A stretch of 64,000 nucleotides of DNA from contig NZ_CP047943.1 of assembly GCF_014279595.1 (NCBI RefSeq), positions 1,364,001 through 1,428,000 of the forward strand, in the 5' to 3' direction. This DNA comes from Synechococcus sp. RS9909. GTDB lineage: Bacteria; Cyanobacteriota; Cyanobacteriia; PCC-6307; Cyanobiaceae. Position 1 is the first letter of the stretch. The number at the start of each line of letters is the position of its first letter. The position numbers and the translations under genes are program-made. The notes beneath the pieces were generated by a model. It was not told the DNA's origin. It saw only the letters and a list, made by a program, of their open reading frames with translations, and searched no databases. Shown in pieces: positions 54,709 through 63,468 of the stretch.

Positions 54709-56208
54709 ATGTTGAAAGAAGAAGGCAAAAGCTCATTCATTCTTCTCTACCACCGCACCCCTTTTGACGAGGGAAAGGATGAGCAGGGTAAGCGAATCTG
54801 GATCGATCAGAAAAGCCCCAACGGCATCATTCCAACCCTGCGGAACCTGTTTCGCAGCCGCCTCGATGGCACCTGGATCGCCTGGCGTCAGGTTGAATCG
54901 ACCGAAGGGGTCGAAGACGAGCGCATAGCCATGAAGGCGCCGGCAGAATTCACATTGCGACGCATTCCGCTCGAGCAGGAGCAGATCTCAAGTTTTTATC
55001 ACGTCACATCGAAGGAATCGTTCTGGCCGATTCTTCACACTTTTCCCACCTATTTCGACGTCAACAACACGGACTGGACCATCTTTCAGGACGTCAATCG
55101 ACGTTTTGCCCAAGCCGCCTGCCATGAGGCTGGTCACGGGGCCACCGTGTGGGTGCACGACTACAACCTCTGGCTAGCCCCCGGCTACATCCGAGAGCAA
55201 CGCCCTGATCTGAAAATCGCCTTTTTCCATCACACCCCCTTCCCCGGGAATGATGTGTTCGCGATTCTGCCCTGGCGGGAGCAGATCCTGGAAAGTCTGC
55301 TCAGTTGCGATCTCGTTGGTTTTCATATCCCGCGTTACACCGAAAACTTCGCCCGAGCCGCCAATTGCCTGCTGGGCGCCCGCAAGGGACCGAAGCAGCC
55401 GGTCAACGCCCGCTTCCTCTCCACCGGCTCCGCCCTCACGGAACCGTCGGAAACCCCCTGGCTCGACTACAAAGGCCGGCGGATTCAGCTGCTCTCGTCG
55501 CCGGTGGGCACCTCACCGGATGTGATTCAGGCCCTGGTGAATCGCGACGACATTCAGGACTATGCCGCCCGCATCGAAGATGACACCCGCAAGGGTCGTC
55601 AGCTGATCCTCTCGGCCAGCCGGGTGGATTACACCAAGGGCAACGAGGAGTTGTTGCTGGCCTTCGAGCGCCTGCTGGAACGTCGCCCGGAATTGCACGG
55701 CCAGGTGGTGCTCATGCTTGCCTGTGTGTCGGCTGCCAGTGGGATGAAGATCTACGACGACACGCAGCGTTCCATCGAAGAAATGGCCGGGCGGATCAAT
55801 GGGCGCTTCAGCCTCATGGACTGGGTGCCGATCCGCTTCTCGACCCGCCGGATTCCCTACGAAGAAATGGTGGCCTGGTTCAGCAAAGCCGATGTTTGCT
55901 GGATCACCCCCCTGCGGGATGGTCTCAACCTGGTGGCCAAGGAATACGCCGCTGCCCGCCGCGATCACGGCGGCGTTCTGGTGCTCTCCGAATTCACCGG
56001 TGCCTCGGTGGTGCTGGATGGTGCCGTGCTCACCAATCCCTATTCCCATCGCCGGATGGATGAGGCCATCGATCAGGCCCTGGCGATGCCTCCCGAGGAA
56101 CAGCAACAGCGCATGCGCAAGATGTCGGCCGCCGTGGAGGCGTTCACCGTCAGTGACTGGGCTGAAGAGCAGATGGGAGCCCTGCGCGAGGAGTCCGCCG
56201 CGGCATGA
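54709..56208 (+). CDS. ggpS: Glucosylglycerol-phosphate synthase
   Basis: 499 aa from the ATG at 54709, the known GgpS length; a TTG at 54676 sits inside the hairpin and is unlikely. It joins ADP-glucose and glycerol-3-phosphate to give glucosylglycerol phosphate, the first step to the main compatible solute of moderately salt-tolerant and marine cyanobacteria. GT20 motifs: VHDYNLWLAPGYIRE, FFHHTPFPGNDVFAIL, SASRVDYTKGNEELL, PLRDGLNLVAKEY. First gene of a five-gene operon. The second enzyme, the phosphatase (GgpP/StpA), is not in the window. Confidence 0.93.
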   Translation: MLKEEGKSSFILLYHRTPFDEGKDEQGKRIWIDQKSPNGIIPTLRNLFRSRLDGTWIAWRQVESTEGVEDERIAMKAPAEFTLRRIPLEQEQISSFYHVTSKESFWPILHTFPTYFDVNNTDWTIFQDVNRRFAQAACHEAGHGATVWVHDYNLWLAPGYIREQRPDLKIAFFHHTPFPGNDVFAILPWREQILESLLSCDLVGFHIPRYTENFARAANCLLGARKGPKQPVNARFLSTGSALTEPSETPWLDYKGRRIQLLSSPVGTSPDVIQALVNRDDIQDYAARIEDDTRKGRQLILSASRVDYTKGNEELLLAFERLLERRPELHGQVVLMLACVSAASGMKIYDDTQRSIEEMAGRINGRFSLMDWVPIRFSTRRIPYEEMVAWFSKADVCWITPLRDGLNLVAKEYAAARRDHGGVLVLSEFTGASVVLDGAVLTNPYSHRRMDEAIDQALAMPPEEQQQRMRKMSAAVEAFTVSDWAEEQMGALREESAAA

Positions 56209-57485
56209 CATCCGCCCTGCGCCGTCTTCGGCCCTGGATGGTGGTAGCTCTGACCATGGCCCTGCTGCTCGCGGGGAGCGTCGCCTGGCTGCAAGCTCGG
56301 TCGATCGAACCGGTCAACATCCTGATGCCGGCGCCGTTCGCCGATGCGACCCAGCCACTGGTGCAGCGGTTCAACCAGGAGCATCGCGGCCGCATTCGGC
56401 TCACGGTGACGCGAGGCCCGTTGGAAACAGAGGCGATCTCCGATCTGGCCATCAGCAGTCTGCTGCTGGGCGACACCCCCTTCGATGCCCTGTTGATGGA
56501 CATCACCTGGGTGCCTAAATATGTGGCCGCGAATTGGCTGCAACCCCTCGATCCCTGGTTTGGCACCGAGGCCATCGAGGCCCTGGCCGAGGGCGTCCGC
56601 GCTGGCAACAGCGTCAACGCTGTGCTCTACCGCTGGCCCCTCGTCGCCAGCATGGGTCTGCTCTACTGGCGCACGGATCTGATCGATCAACCACCCCGCA
56701 CGCCGCAGGAGCTGGTGACGATCAGCCGGCAGCTCCAGGCCGATGGCCAGGTGCCCTGGGGCTACGTGTGGGAAGGGCGCCAATACGAAGGGCTCAGCTG
56801 TGTGTATTTAGAGCTGGTGCACGGCTTTGGGGGGTTCTGGTTCCACCCCAACCAGCCAGCAGTGGGCCTCAACCAACCCCAGGCGATCGCCGCTGCCGCC
56901 TGGCTGCGTCAACTGATCAGTGAAGGGATCAGCCCTGAGGCGGTGACCAACTACGCCGAACCGGAAGCCCTGCAGAGCTTCAAGGCCGGGGATGCCGCCT
57001 TCATGCGCAACTGGCCCTATGCCTGGGCCGAACTGCAGCAGCCGGGCAGCGCCGTGCGCGGTCGGGTGGGGATCACCACGATGGTGGCCAACAGCGGCGA
57101 TCCCTCCACCGCCACCCTGGGCAGTTGGGGGCTCTCGATGCTGCGCGGTAGTGCCCACCCGGAAGCCACCGCCACGGCGATCCGCTATCTCAGCTCCACC
57201 GAATCGCAGAAGGCGCTGTTTCTCTCCCACGGCTACACCCCCACCGCCGCAAGCTTGTATCGCGATCCCGAGTTGATCGCTGTGAATCCGATCCTCCCCC
57301 AACTGGAGGAGGCCCTGGAGCACGCCCTGCCCAGGCCGGAAACGCCCCTCTACGCCCAGATCAGCGACGTGCTGCAGCGAGACCTGAGCGCCAGCCTCAC
57401 CGGCCAGCAGTCCGCCTCGCAAGGGATGGAGCGGGCCAGCGCCGGCACCGAGGCGATCCTGCTGGCTGCCGGAGAAACGCCGTGA
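56205..57485 (+). CDS. ggtB: Glucosylglycerol ABC transporter substrate-binding protein GgtB
   Basis: 426 aa; its start overlaps the ggpS stop by four bases (ATGA). A hydrophobic N-terminus (MVVALTMALLLAGSVAWL) anchors or exports it, without a lipobox Cys. The fold of carbohydrate-binding extracytoplasmic proteins is seen in VNILMPAPFADATQPLVQRF, DALLMDITWVPKYVAA and SMGLLYWRTDLI. In the Ggt system this protein captures glucosylglycerol, sucrose or trehalose leaking from cells. The assignment rests on the operon as much as sequence. Confidence 0.88.
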   Translation: MTSALRRLRPWMVVALTMALLLAGSVAWLQARSIEPVNILMPAPFADATQPLVQRFNQEHRGRIRLTVTRGPLETEAISDLAISSLLLGDTPFDALLMDITWVPKYVAANWLQPLDPWFGTEAIEALAEGVRAGNSVNAVLYRWPLVASMGLLYWRTDLIDQPPRTPQELVTISRQLQADGQVPWGYVWEGRQYEGLSCVYLELVHGFGGFWFHPNQPAVGLNQPQAIAAAAWLRQLISEGISPEAVTNYAEPEALQSFKAGDAAFMRNWPYAWAELQQPGSAVRGRVGITTMVANSGDPSTATLGSWGLSMLRGSAHPEATATAIRYLSSTESQKALFLSHGYTPTAASLYRDPELIAVNPILPQLEEALEHALPRPETPLYAQISDVLQRDLSASLTGQQSASQGMERASAGTEAILLAAGETP

Positions 57486-58348
57486 TCCTGCTGCTTGGGC
57501 CCGCCGGCCTGCTCCTTCTCCTGGTGTTTGTGGCGCCGCTGCTGCATTACGCCTGGCTGAGCAACCACGCCCAGTCGGTGGTCACCGGCCTCGAGCCGGT
57601 GCTCAATCACGGCGCCAACTGGATCCGACTGCTCCAGGATCAACGCTTCTGGCAAGACGCCGCCCAGACCCTGCGCTTCGCCGTTGTGTCGGTGGGGGTG
57701 GAACTGCTGCTGGCCCTGGCGATCGCCCTGTTGCTCGATCAACGCTGGCGCGGCCGTGGTGCCGTGCGGGCCATCGCCCTGATTCCCTGGGCCCTGCCCA
57801 CCACCGTGATGGCCCTGGGTTGGCGCTGGATCTTCAACACCCCCTACGGCCCCCTCGATCAACTCGCCCAGGCACTCGGTTGGCCATCCCTGAACCTGTT
57901 GGCCAATCCTGCGACCACCTGGATCGCCACGGTGGTGGGTGATGTGTGGAAAACCACGCCGTTTGCGGCCCTGATCCTGTTGGCCGGCTTGCAGACCATT
58001 CCCGGTGATCTCTACGAAGCGCTGCGCCTGGAAGGGGGCAGCAGCTGGGTCTGCTTCCGACGCATCACCCTGCCCCTGTTGCGCCCTTACCTGGCCCTGG
58101 CTCTGCTGTTCCGGCTGGCCCAGGCCTTCGGCGTGTTTGACCTGATCCAGGTGATGACCGGCGGCGGACCGGCCAGCAGCACCGAAAGCCTGGCGCTGTA
58201 TGCGTACCTCAACGCGATGCGATTCCTCGATTTCGGCTACAGCGCCACCGTGGTGAGCGGAAGCTTCCTGCTCTTGCTCGGTTGTTGCCTCGGCGGTTGG
58301 CTGCTGGCCCTCAGCCTCTCCAGGCCCCAGGGGCAGCAGGAGGTGTAA
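57482..58348 (+). CDS. ggtC: Glucosylglycerol ABC transporter permease GgtC
   Basis: 288 aa from a GTG overlapping the ggtB stop by four bases. Membrane subunit of the MalF/UgpA type. Hydrophobic spans include LLGPAGLLLLLVFVAPLLHY at the start and VELLLALAIALLLDQ. The EAA loop is EALRLEGGSSWVCFRRITLP. Forms a heterodimeric channel with GgtD, powered by GgtA. Confidence 0.9.
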   Translation: MILLLGPAGLLLLLVFVAPLLHYAWLSNHAQSVVTGLEPVLNHGANWIRLLQDQRFWQDAAQTLRFAVVSVGVELLLALAIALLLDQRWRGRGAVRAIALIPWALPTTVMALGWRWIFNTPYGPLDQLAQALGWPSLNLLANPATTWIATVVGDVWKTTPFAALILLAGLQTIPGDLYEALRLEGGSSWVCFRRITLPLLRPYLALALLFRLAQAFGVFDLIQVMTGGGPASSTESLALYAYLNAMRFLDFGYSATVVSGSFLLLLGCCLGGWLLALSLSRPQGQQEV

Positions 58349-58352
58349 GCGG

Positions 58353-59171
58353 ATGCCACACCAACGTCGCTTCTGGATTGTGCTGTTGCTGGCATGGTCG
58401 CTCGGCCCCCTGCTCTGGCAGCTTTACACCTCTTTTTGCAGCAATCAGGCCCTGGTTTCGCCCTTCGCCGCCACGCCGGAGCGCTGGACCCTGGCCCATT
58501 ACCGGGCCGTGCTCAACAGTGAACCACCGTTTTGGCGCTATCTGCTCAACAGCCTGATCGTGGGCACGAGCAGCACGGTGCTCACCCTGGTGATCGCCCT
58601 CCCCGCCGCCTATGCCCTCACCCGGCTCAAGCCCTGGATTGCGCGCCCGGCGCGGCTGCTGCTGCTGGCGGCCGCGCTGTTTCCCTACGTGTTGCTGTTT
58701 CTGGCCCTGTTGGAAGTGGCGCGGAGCCTGCACCTGGGCAATCACCTGCTCGCCCTGAGCATTCCCTATGCCGCTCTCTCCCAGCCCCTGGCGATCCTGC
58801 TGCTCACCGCAGCCTTCCTGGATCTGCCTCTCGACCTGGAGGATGCCGCCCGTCTTGAGGGCATGGGGCTGTGGCAACGCCTGCGTTGGGTGCTGATCCC
58901 CCTGATCGCACCCGCCACCACCAGCACAGCGATTCTGGTGTTTCTGTTCTCCTGGAACGAATACCCGATCGCCCTCACCTGGATCAGCGACGCCTCCCTG
59001 CTCACCCTGCCGGTGGCGATGGCCCGGATCGCCGGCTCCTCGATTTACTCCGTTCCTTACGGTGCCTACGCAGCCGCCACCGTGCTGGGGTCGATTCCGC
59101 TGGTGCTCCTGGTGTTGCTGTTCCAGAAATCGATCGTTTCAGGTCTGACCAGCGGAGCCGTGAAGGGATGA
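58353..59171 (+). CDS. ggtD: Glucosylglycerol ABC transporter permease GgtD
   Basis: 272 aa, four bases after ggtC. MalG/UgpE-type partner permease: WIVLLLAWSLGPLLWQLYTS at the start, LVIALPAAYALTRLKPW, and the EAA loop EDAARLEGMGLWQRLRWVLI followed by PLIAPATTSTAILVFLFSW. Its stop overlaps the ggtA start (ATGA). Confidence 0.9.
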   Translation: MPHQRRFWIVLLLAWSLGPLLWQLYTSFCSNQALVSPFAATPERWTLAHYRAVLNSEPPFWRYLLNSLIVGTSSTVLTLVIALPAAYALTRLKPWIARPARLLLLAAALFPYVLLFLALLEVARSLHLGNHLLALSIPYAALSQPLAILLLTAAFLDLPLDLEDAARLEGMGLWQRLRWVLIPLIAPATTSTAILVFLFSWNEYPIALTWISDASLLTLPVAMARIAGSSIYSVPYGAYAAATVLGSIPLVLLVLLFQKSIVSGLTSGAVKG

Positions 59172-60139
59172 GTCTGAGCCTCTCAAACATCGGTCGCCGC
59201 GCCGGCCAGCAGTGGATTCTTCGCCATCTGGAGCTGACGGTGAGCGATGGCGAATGTCTCGCCCTTGTCGGCCCGAGCGGCTGCGGCAAAAGCACCACCC
59301 TGCGGCTGATTGCCGGGCTTGATCCAGCCGATGAGGGCACCATTGAACTCGGGGGACGCGATGTCACCCGCCTGCCTGCTGTGCAACGCCGCATCGGCAT
59401 GGTGTTTCAGAGCTATGCCCTGTTCCCCCACCTCAGCGTCGCCGACAACCTCGATCTGGGCCTGAAGATTCGCGGGATCGCCATCCAGGAACGACGCCGT
59501 CGGGTGAGCGACGTGCTGGAACGCATGCGGCTGAACGAACGGGCCGCCCACAAACCGGCCCAGCTCTCCGGTGGTCAACGCCAGCGCGTCGCCCTGGCCC
59601 GGGCCCTGCTCCGCGATCCGCTCATCTATCTGATGGATGAGCCGATGAGCAATCTCGATGCCCAGCTGCGGGAAGACCTCCGGCCGGAATTACGCCAACT
59701 GGTGTTGCGCGATCAGAAACCGGTCCTTTACGTGACCCACGATCAACACGAAGCGATGGCGATGGCGGATCGGATCGCCGTTCTGCATCAGGGCAGGTTG
59801 GAACAGATCGGCACACCGAGCGAGCTGTATCTCGATCCGGTGTCGCTGTTTGTGGCCACCTTCATCGGTCGCCCCCAGATCAACCTGCTGCACACCGAGT
59901 CCAACATCGTGCGTGGCGTCCGCCCGGAGACCCTGCAGCTGCAAGACGACGGCCTGCCCTGCCGGCTCACCCATCTGGAGTGGCTCGGTGCCTCCCAACT
60001 CTGGTACCTCGACAGCCCGCAGGGGGCCTTGCGCATGGTGGTGGCCGCCGACAGCCGCGTTCCAGAGACGCTCCGGGTCGGCTGGCGGCCCCAGGACGAA
60101 CTGCGGTTTGATGCAGTCAGCGGCCGCCGCCATCGCTAG
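59168..60139 (+). CDS. ggtA: Glucosylglycerol ABC transporter ATPase GgtA
   Basis: 323 aa from the ATG at 59168. MalK-like ATPase: Walker [18 protein letters not shown]-loop FQSYALFPHLSVADNL, signature AQLSGGQRQRVALARAL, Walker B LIYLMDEPMSNLDAQ, and switch His in YVTHDQHEAMAMADRI. The C-terminal regulatory (TOBE-like) part is short (about 90 residues) and includes VRGVRPETLQLQ. In Synechocystis ggtA lies apart from ggtBCD; here all four genes and ggpS form one run. Confidence 0.92.
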   Translation: MSLSLSNIGRRAGQQWILRHLELTVSDGECLALVGPSGCGKSTTLRLIAGLDPADEGTIELGGRDVTRLPAVQRRIGMVFQSYALFPHLSVADNLDLGLKIRGIAIQERRRRVSDVLERMRLNERAAHKPAQLSGGQRQRVALARALLRDPLIYLMDEPMSNLDAQLREDLRPELRQLVLRDQKPVLYVTHDQHEAMAMADRIAVLHQGRLEQIGTPSELYLDPVSLFVATFIGRPQINLLHTESNIVRGVRPETLQLQDDGLPCRLTHLEWLGASQLWYLDSPQGALRMVVAADSRVPETLRVGWRPQDELRFDAVSGRRHR

Positions 60140-60163
60140 GTTGATCGCGGCAGTGCTGCGGTC

Positions 60164-62062
60164 ATGGGCGACGGCGGTTCCGGACCGATCCTGATCTGCG
60201 GCATTGGCTCTCTCGGTCAGATCTGTCTGGAACGGCTCCGCCATTTCGACGTCCCTCTGATCTGCATCGACCGGGATCCACCCGTCTGGCGCTCCGACCA
60301 GCTGGAACAGGCGGTGGCCGGCCAGCTGGTGATCGGCGACATGCGCCGGCCCGAGATCCTGGAGCGCGCTCAGGTGCGGCTCGCCCGCAGCGTGTTGCTG
60401 CTCAGTTCGAACAGCACGGTGAACCTGGAAGCGGCGCTGCAGGTGAGGATTCTCAATCCCGACACCACGATCGTGGTGCGCTCGAGCAGTCAGCAAGCTT
60501 CCCTGAACACCCTGCTGCAGAGCCGGCTACCGAAACTGACGGTGGTGGATCCGCTGCTGCTCTGCGCCGGAGCGATCGCCCAGTCGCTGCGGCCGGACCG
60601 GGCACCCGCCACCTTCCGCATCGGTGGGGAGCGGCTGCGCCTGGAGCGCCTGTCCATCGACGCTGGCCACGGCAACAGCCACCGGATCCGGCCCCTGCAA
60701 CTGCACAGCGGTGACCCGCCCACGCAGGGCTCCCCCCTGGTGGTGAGCTGGGAAGCCAGCAGCAGCCGATCGCGGCAACGTCGACGCACCGCCTGGAGAA
60801 GCTTTGGCGCCGTGCGGCTGATGGCCCTGCGGGATCGCCTCCGCCGGCAACTGAGATCACGCCTGGCCCAACCCCGCGCCTGGGATCTGGCCATCCTGCT
60901 GATGGTGAGTCTCTTGGTGGTCGGTGTGCAGTATTTCGCCACCGGCAGGGGTCTGCAGGAAGGCCTGTTCATCACGGTGGCCTTGCTCAAGGGGGAACTG
61001 GTCGACCCCGTGAACATGCTGATCGAGGCCAGCGGTCAGTCGCTGAACCAACTGCCCCTGCTGGCGCTGGTCACCTCCTTGCTCTACGCCCTGCTCGGCA
61101 CCGTGCTCACCTCGGCGATTGTGGCCTTGATCCTCGATCAGGTGCTCAGCCGTCGTCTGGGCCTGCAACGGCGGCGGGCGCCGAAACGGGGCAGTCGCAC
61201 GGTGTTGCTGCTGGAGGGAGGTGCCCTGGCGGCACCGGTGACGGAGCAGTTGGCCCTCGATGGCCTCGATGTGGTGCGGGTGGAAGCGGGAGATGGCGAG
61301 GGCGACCAACAGCTGAACCGCAGCCTCGAGAGTTTGCGACGCACCCAGTGCCTGGGTGCCGGATTGCTCTCCAACGACCTGCTGCGCAACCTTCGGATCG
61401 GCCTGGAGCTGCAGCAGAGCCTCCCCAACACCCGATTGGCGATCGTGACCAAGGACCTCGATGCAGCCGACGCCCTCGGCGATCTGCTCGGCGGCATCAC
61501 CCTGATCTCCACCCTCGACCTGGCGGCGGATGCCTTCGTGGCGACCGCCTTCGGCGAGAAAGTGGAGGAGGTGCGCCGCTTGGATGGCAACAACCTGCTT
61601 CTCGTGCGCTACCGAGTCGAAACCGACGACAGCCTGCATGGCCTCAGCATTGCCAGGTTGCAATGCGGCTTCGGGGTCACCGCCGTCGCCCTGCGCCGCC
61701 AGCTCCACGCCGCTTACACCCTGCTGCCCGGCCTCGACTGGACGCTCTCACCCGGCCAGGAGCTGGTGGTGCTTGCCGACCTGAAGGGACTGCGCCGGAT
61801 TGAACGCAACGACATCCGGCCACCGCGCTGGCGGTTGCGCTATCAGGTGCATCATCGATCGGCCCAGAGCTTCGACACCCAGCAGGTGCTGGCCCGCAAC
61901 CTGGGCCAGGCGCCGGGATCCTTTGCCGAGGCAATGGATGGTGCCTGGCACTGCACCCCCGCCCTGGATCTGCCCCTGGCCGAACAACTGCAGGCGGAAC
62001 TCCGTCGCATGGCGGTGCGGACGGAACGGCTGGCCATGGACGACGGTGCGATGTGCTGCTGA
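60164..62062 (+). CDS. Two-TM protein flanked by two RCK/TrkA-N-like domains
   Basis: 632 aa. Residues 8-140 form a Rossmann RCK/TrkA-N domain (ILICGIGSLGQICLERL, then GDMRRPEILERAQV). A basic linker (about 200-238) precedes a membrane segment at about 239-258 and a second at about 299-325 (LVTSLLYALLGTVLTSAIVA). A second Rossmann-like domain (about 344-480) with RTVLLLEGGALAAPV follows. It resembles VIC-type potassium channel proteins, but the TVGYG selectivity filter is absent between the two spans (VALLKGELVDPVNMLIEA). It may be a K+ or other ion pathway, a gating subunit, or a sensor. It follows ggtA after 24 bases. Confidence 0.7.
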   Translation: MGDGGSGPILICGIGSLGQICLERLRHFDVPLICIDRDPPVWRSDQLEQAVAGQLVIGDMRRPEILERAQVRLARSVLLLSSNSTVNLEAALQVRILNPDTTIVVRSSSQQASLNTLLQSRLPKLTVVDPLLLCAGAIAQSLRPDRAPATFRIGGERLRLERLSIDAGHGNSHRIRPLQLHSGDPPTQGSPLVVSWEASSSRSRQRRRTAWRSFGAVRLMALRDRLRRQLRSRLAQPRAWDLAILLMVSLLVVGVQYFATGRGLQEGLFITVALLKGELVDPVNMLIEASGQSLNQLPLLALVTSLLYALLGTVLTSAIVALILDQVLSRRLGLQRRRAPKRGSRTVLLLEGGALAAPVTEQLALDGLDVVRVEAGDGEGDQQLNRSLESLRRTQCLGAGLLSNDLLRNLRIGLELQQSLPNTRLAIVTKDLDAADALGDLLGGITLISTLDLAADAFVATAFGEKVEEVRRLDGNNLLLVRYRVETDDSLHGLSIARLQCGFGVTAVALRRQLHAAYTLLPGLDWTLSPGQELVVLADLKGLRRIERNDIRPPRWRLRYQVHHRSAQSFDTQQVLARNLGQAPGSFAEAMDGAWHCTPALDLPLAEQLQAELRRMAVRTERLAMDDGAMCC

Positions 62063-62118
62063 GTACTGCAACGCCTCAACTGGATCGATGAAATGGAGCG
62101 TCGCTCGGCCGACTTCCG

Positions 62119-62298
62119 ATGACAACGCTGCTGTGGAAACATCGCAACGACGTGATCGCTTGCCTGGTGCTCCAGGGGTTGCTGCTGCTGATCGGCGCCG
62201 CGCTGCACGCCCTGCTGCTCTCCCAGCCCCTCCCCTCTGACTCCGGACGCCACAGTCTGGTGCTGCCAAGATCGGGCCAAGCCATGCCAACGCCATGA
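62119..62298 (+). CDS. Small single-span membrane protein upstream of corA
   Basis: 59 aa, too short for most ORF filters. It begins MTTLLWKHRNDVIACLVLQG, has one long hydrophobic span (residues about 13-37, very Leu-rich with LLLLIGAALHALLL), and ends in a short polar tail with PLPSDSGRHS and QAMPTP. The stop overlaps the corA start by four bases (ATGA), a strong sign of translational coupling and of real coding. A weak purine stretch (GACTTCCG) precedes the ATG, so the ribosome-binding site is poor. Family not recognised; an accessory subunit or regulator of CorA is possible. Confidence 0.55.
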   Translation: MTTLLWKHRNDVIACLVLQGLLLLIGAALHALLLSQPLPSDSGRHSLVLPRSGQAMPTP

Positions 62299-63431
62299 CG
62301 ACGGCGTCCAACGCCTCGATCAGTTATCAGGACAGCATTCCGGAACCGATCCGACTCCCGGACAGGCCGGGGGAGATGCCCTCCCACCTGTTCGTCCATG
62401 GGGGTCTGGCACCGGTGAGTTGCCGGGCTCTGGACCTCAGCGACACCGCCGTCGGCTGGCAGCCGATTCGCAACGGAGCCACGCTCCGGGCCCTGCGCCA
62501 GGAGGGACAACCGCTCTGGGTGCAGATTCGCGGCCTGGGCGATCGCCCCCTTCTCGAAGACCTGCTCAGCGGCCTCCACCTGGATCACGAGCTCTGGCCC
62601 CTGCTCCTCGATGCCCCCCAACAGGCGCGGGTCGACTCCTTCCCCCAGGCCGTGCTGGTGGTGCTGCATCAGTTTTCCCTGGCGTCCAATCAGGTGCATC
62701 TGATCAGTGAGCAAATCGCCCTGTTGTTGGTGAATGATCTCCTGATCAGCATTCACGAAAATCCCCGCAGCGATTTCAGTGATCTTGAGGCCTGGATTCA
62801 GAGCTTGGAAGCACCAGAATCCGATCTTGATCTTGACAATCTGCTCCATTATCTGATTGACGAAGTGCTCGACACCCAGTTGCCCATGCTGGAAATCATG
62901 CGCAGCTCTTTCGATGATCTGGAGGAGGCGGCCCTCATGAGGCCGAAGCCATCACTCCTGAATCGCGCTTTTCAGCTGCGGATGAATCTGCGTCGCACCC
63001 GGCGACAGCTCTGGCCCCTGCGCAATCAGCTGATCCGCCTGCTCAGGCAGAGCCAGCGCCTGCTCGGCCCCGGCGCTCGCCAGGGCCTGCATGAGATGGC
63101 CGAACACGTGAACACCCTGCTCGACATCGGTGAACAGATCCAACGCCAGGCTGACGCCGTGACGGATGCCTACTTGGCGAGCACAGGCAACCGGATGAAT
63201 CAGATCATGAAAACGCTCACCATTGTGAGCACAATCTTTGCTCCGCTCACATTCATCGCTGGGATCTATGGCATGAACTTCGAGAACATGCCCGAACTCA
63301 AGTGGAAATACGGCTACGCCTATTCCCTTCTCTTGATGACGATCATCGCCGCTCTCCAGGCCTATTTCCTCTGGCGACGGGGTTGGTTTCAGGACTGGAC
63401 CGGTGGTCGACAAGGAAAACGGCTGCCATAA
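62295..63431 (+). CDS. corA: Magnesium/cobalt transporter CorA
   Basis: 378 aa from the ATG overlapping the preceding small gene. Pentameric Mg2+ and Co2+ channel: long cytosolic N-terminal domain, a stalk helix (about 235-300, e.g. RMNLRRTRRQLWPLRNQ), and two C-terminal spans. The selectivity motif GMN is in AGIYGMNFENMPE, followed by the second span YSLLLMTIIAALQAYFLW. It closes the run that starts at ggpS on the same strand. Supplies Mg2+ for chlorophyll and ribosomes and possibly Co2+ for cobalamin. Confidence 0.94.
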   Translation: MTTASNASISYQDSIPEPIRLPDRPGEMPSHLFVHGGLAPVSCRALDLSDTAVGWQPIRNGATLRALRQEGQPLWVQIRGLGDRPLLEDLLSGLHLDHELWPLLLDAPQQARVDSFPQAVLVVLHQFSLASNQVHLISEQIALLLVNDLLISIHENPRSDFSDLEAWIQSLEAPESDLDLDNLLHYLIDEVLDTQLPMLEIMRSSFDDLEEAALMRPKPSLLNRAFQLRMNLRRTRRQLWPLRNQLIRLLRQSQRLLGPGARQGLHEMAEHVNTLLDIGEQIQRQADAVTDAYLASTGNRMNQIMKTLTIVSTIFAPLTFIAGIYGMNFENMPELKWKYGYAYSLLLMTIIAALQAYFLWRRGWFQDWTGGRQGKRLP

Positions 63432-63468
63432 CGCTGCATTAACCCTGGTTCGGAACGCACCGTTCAAG

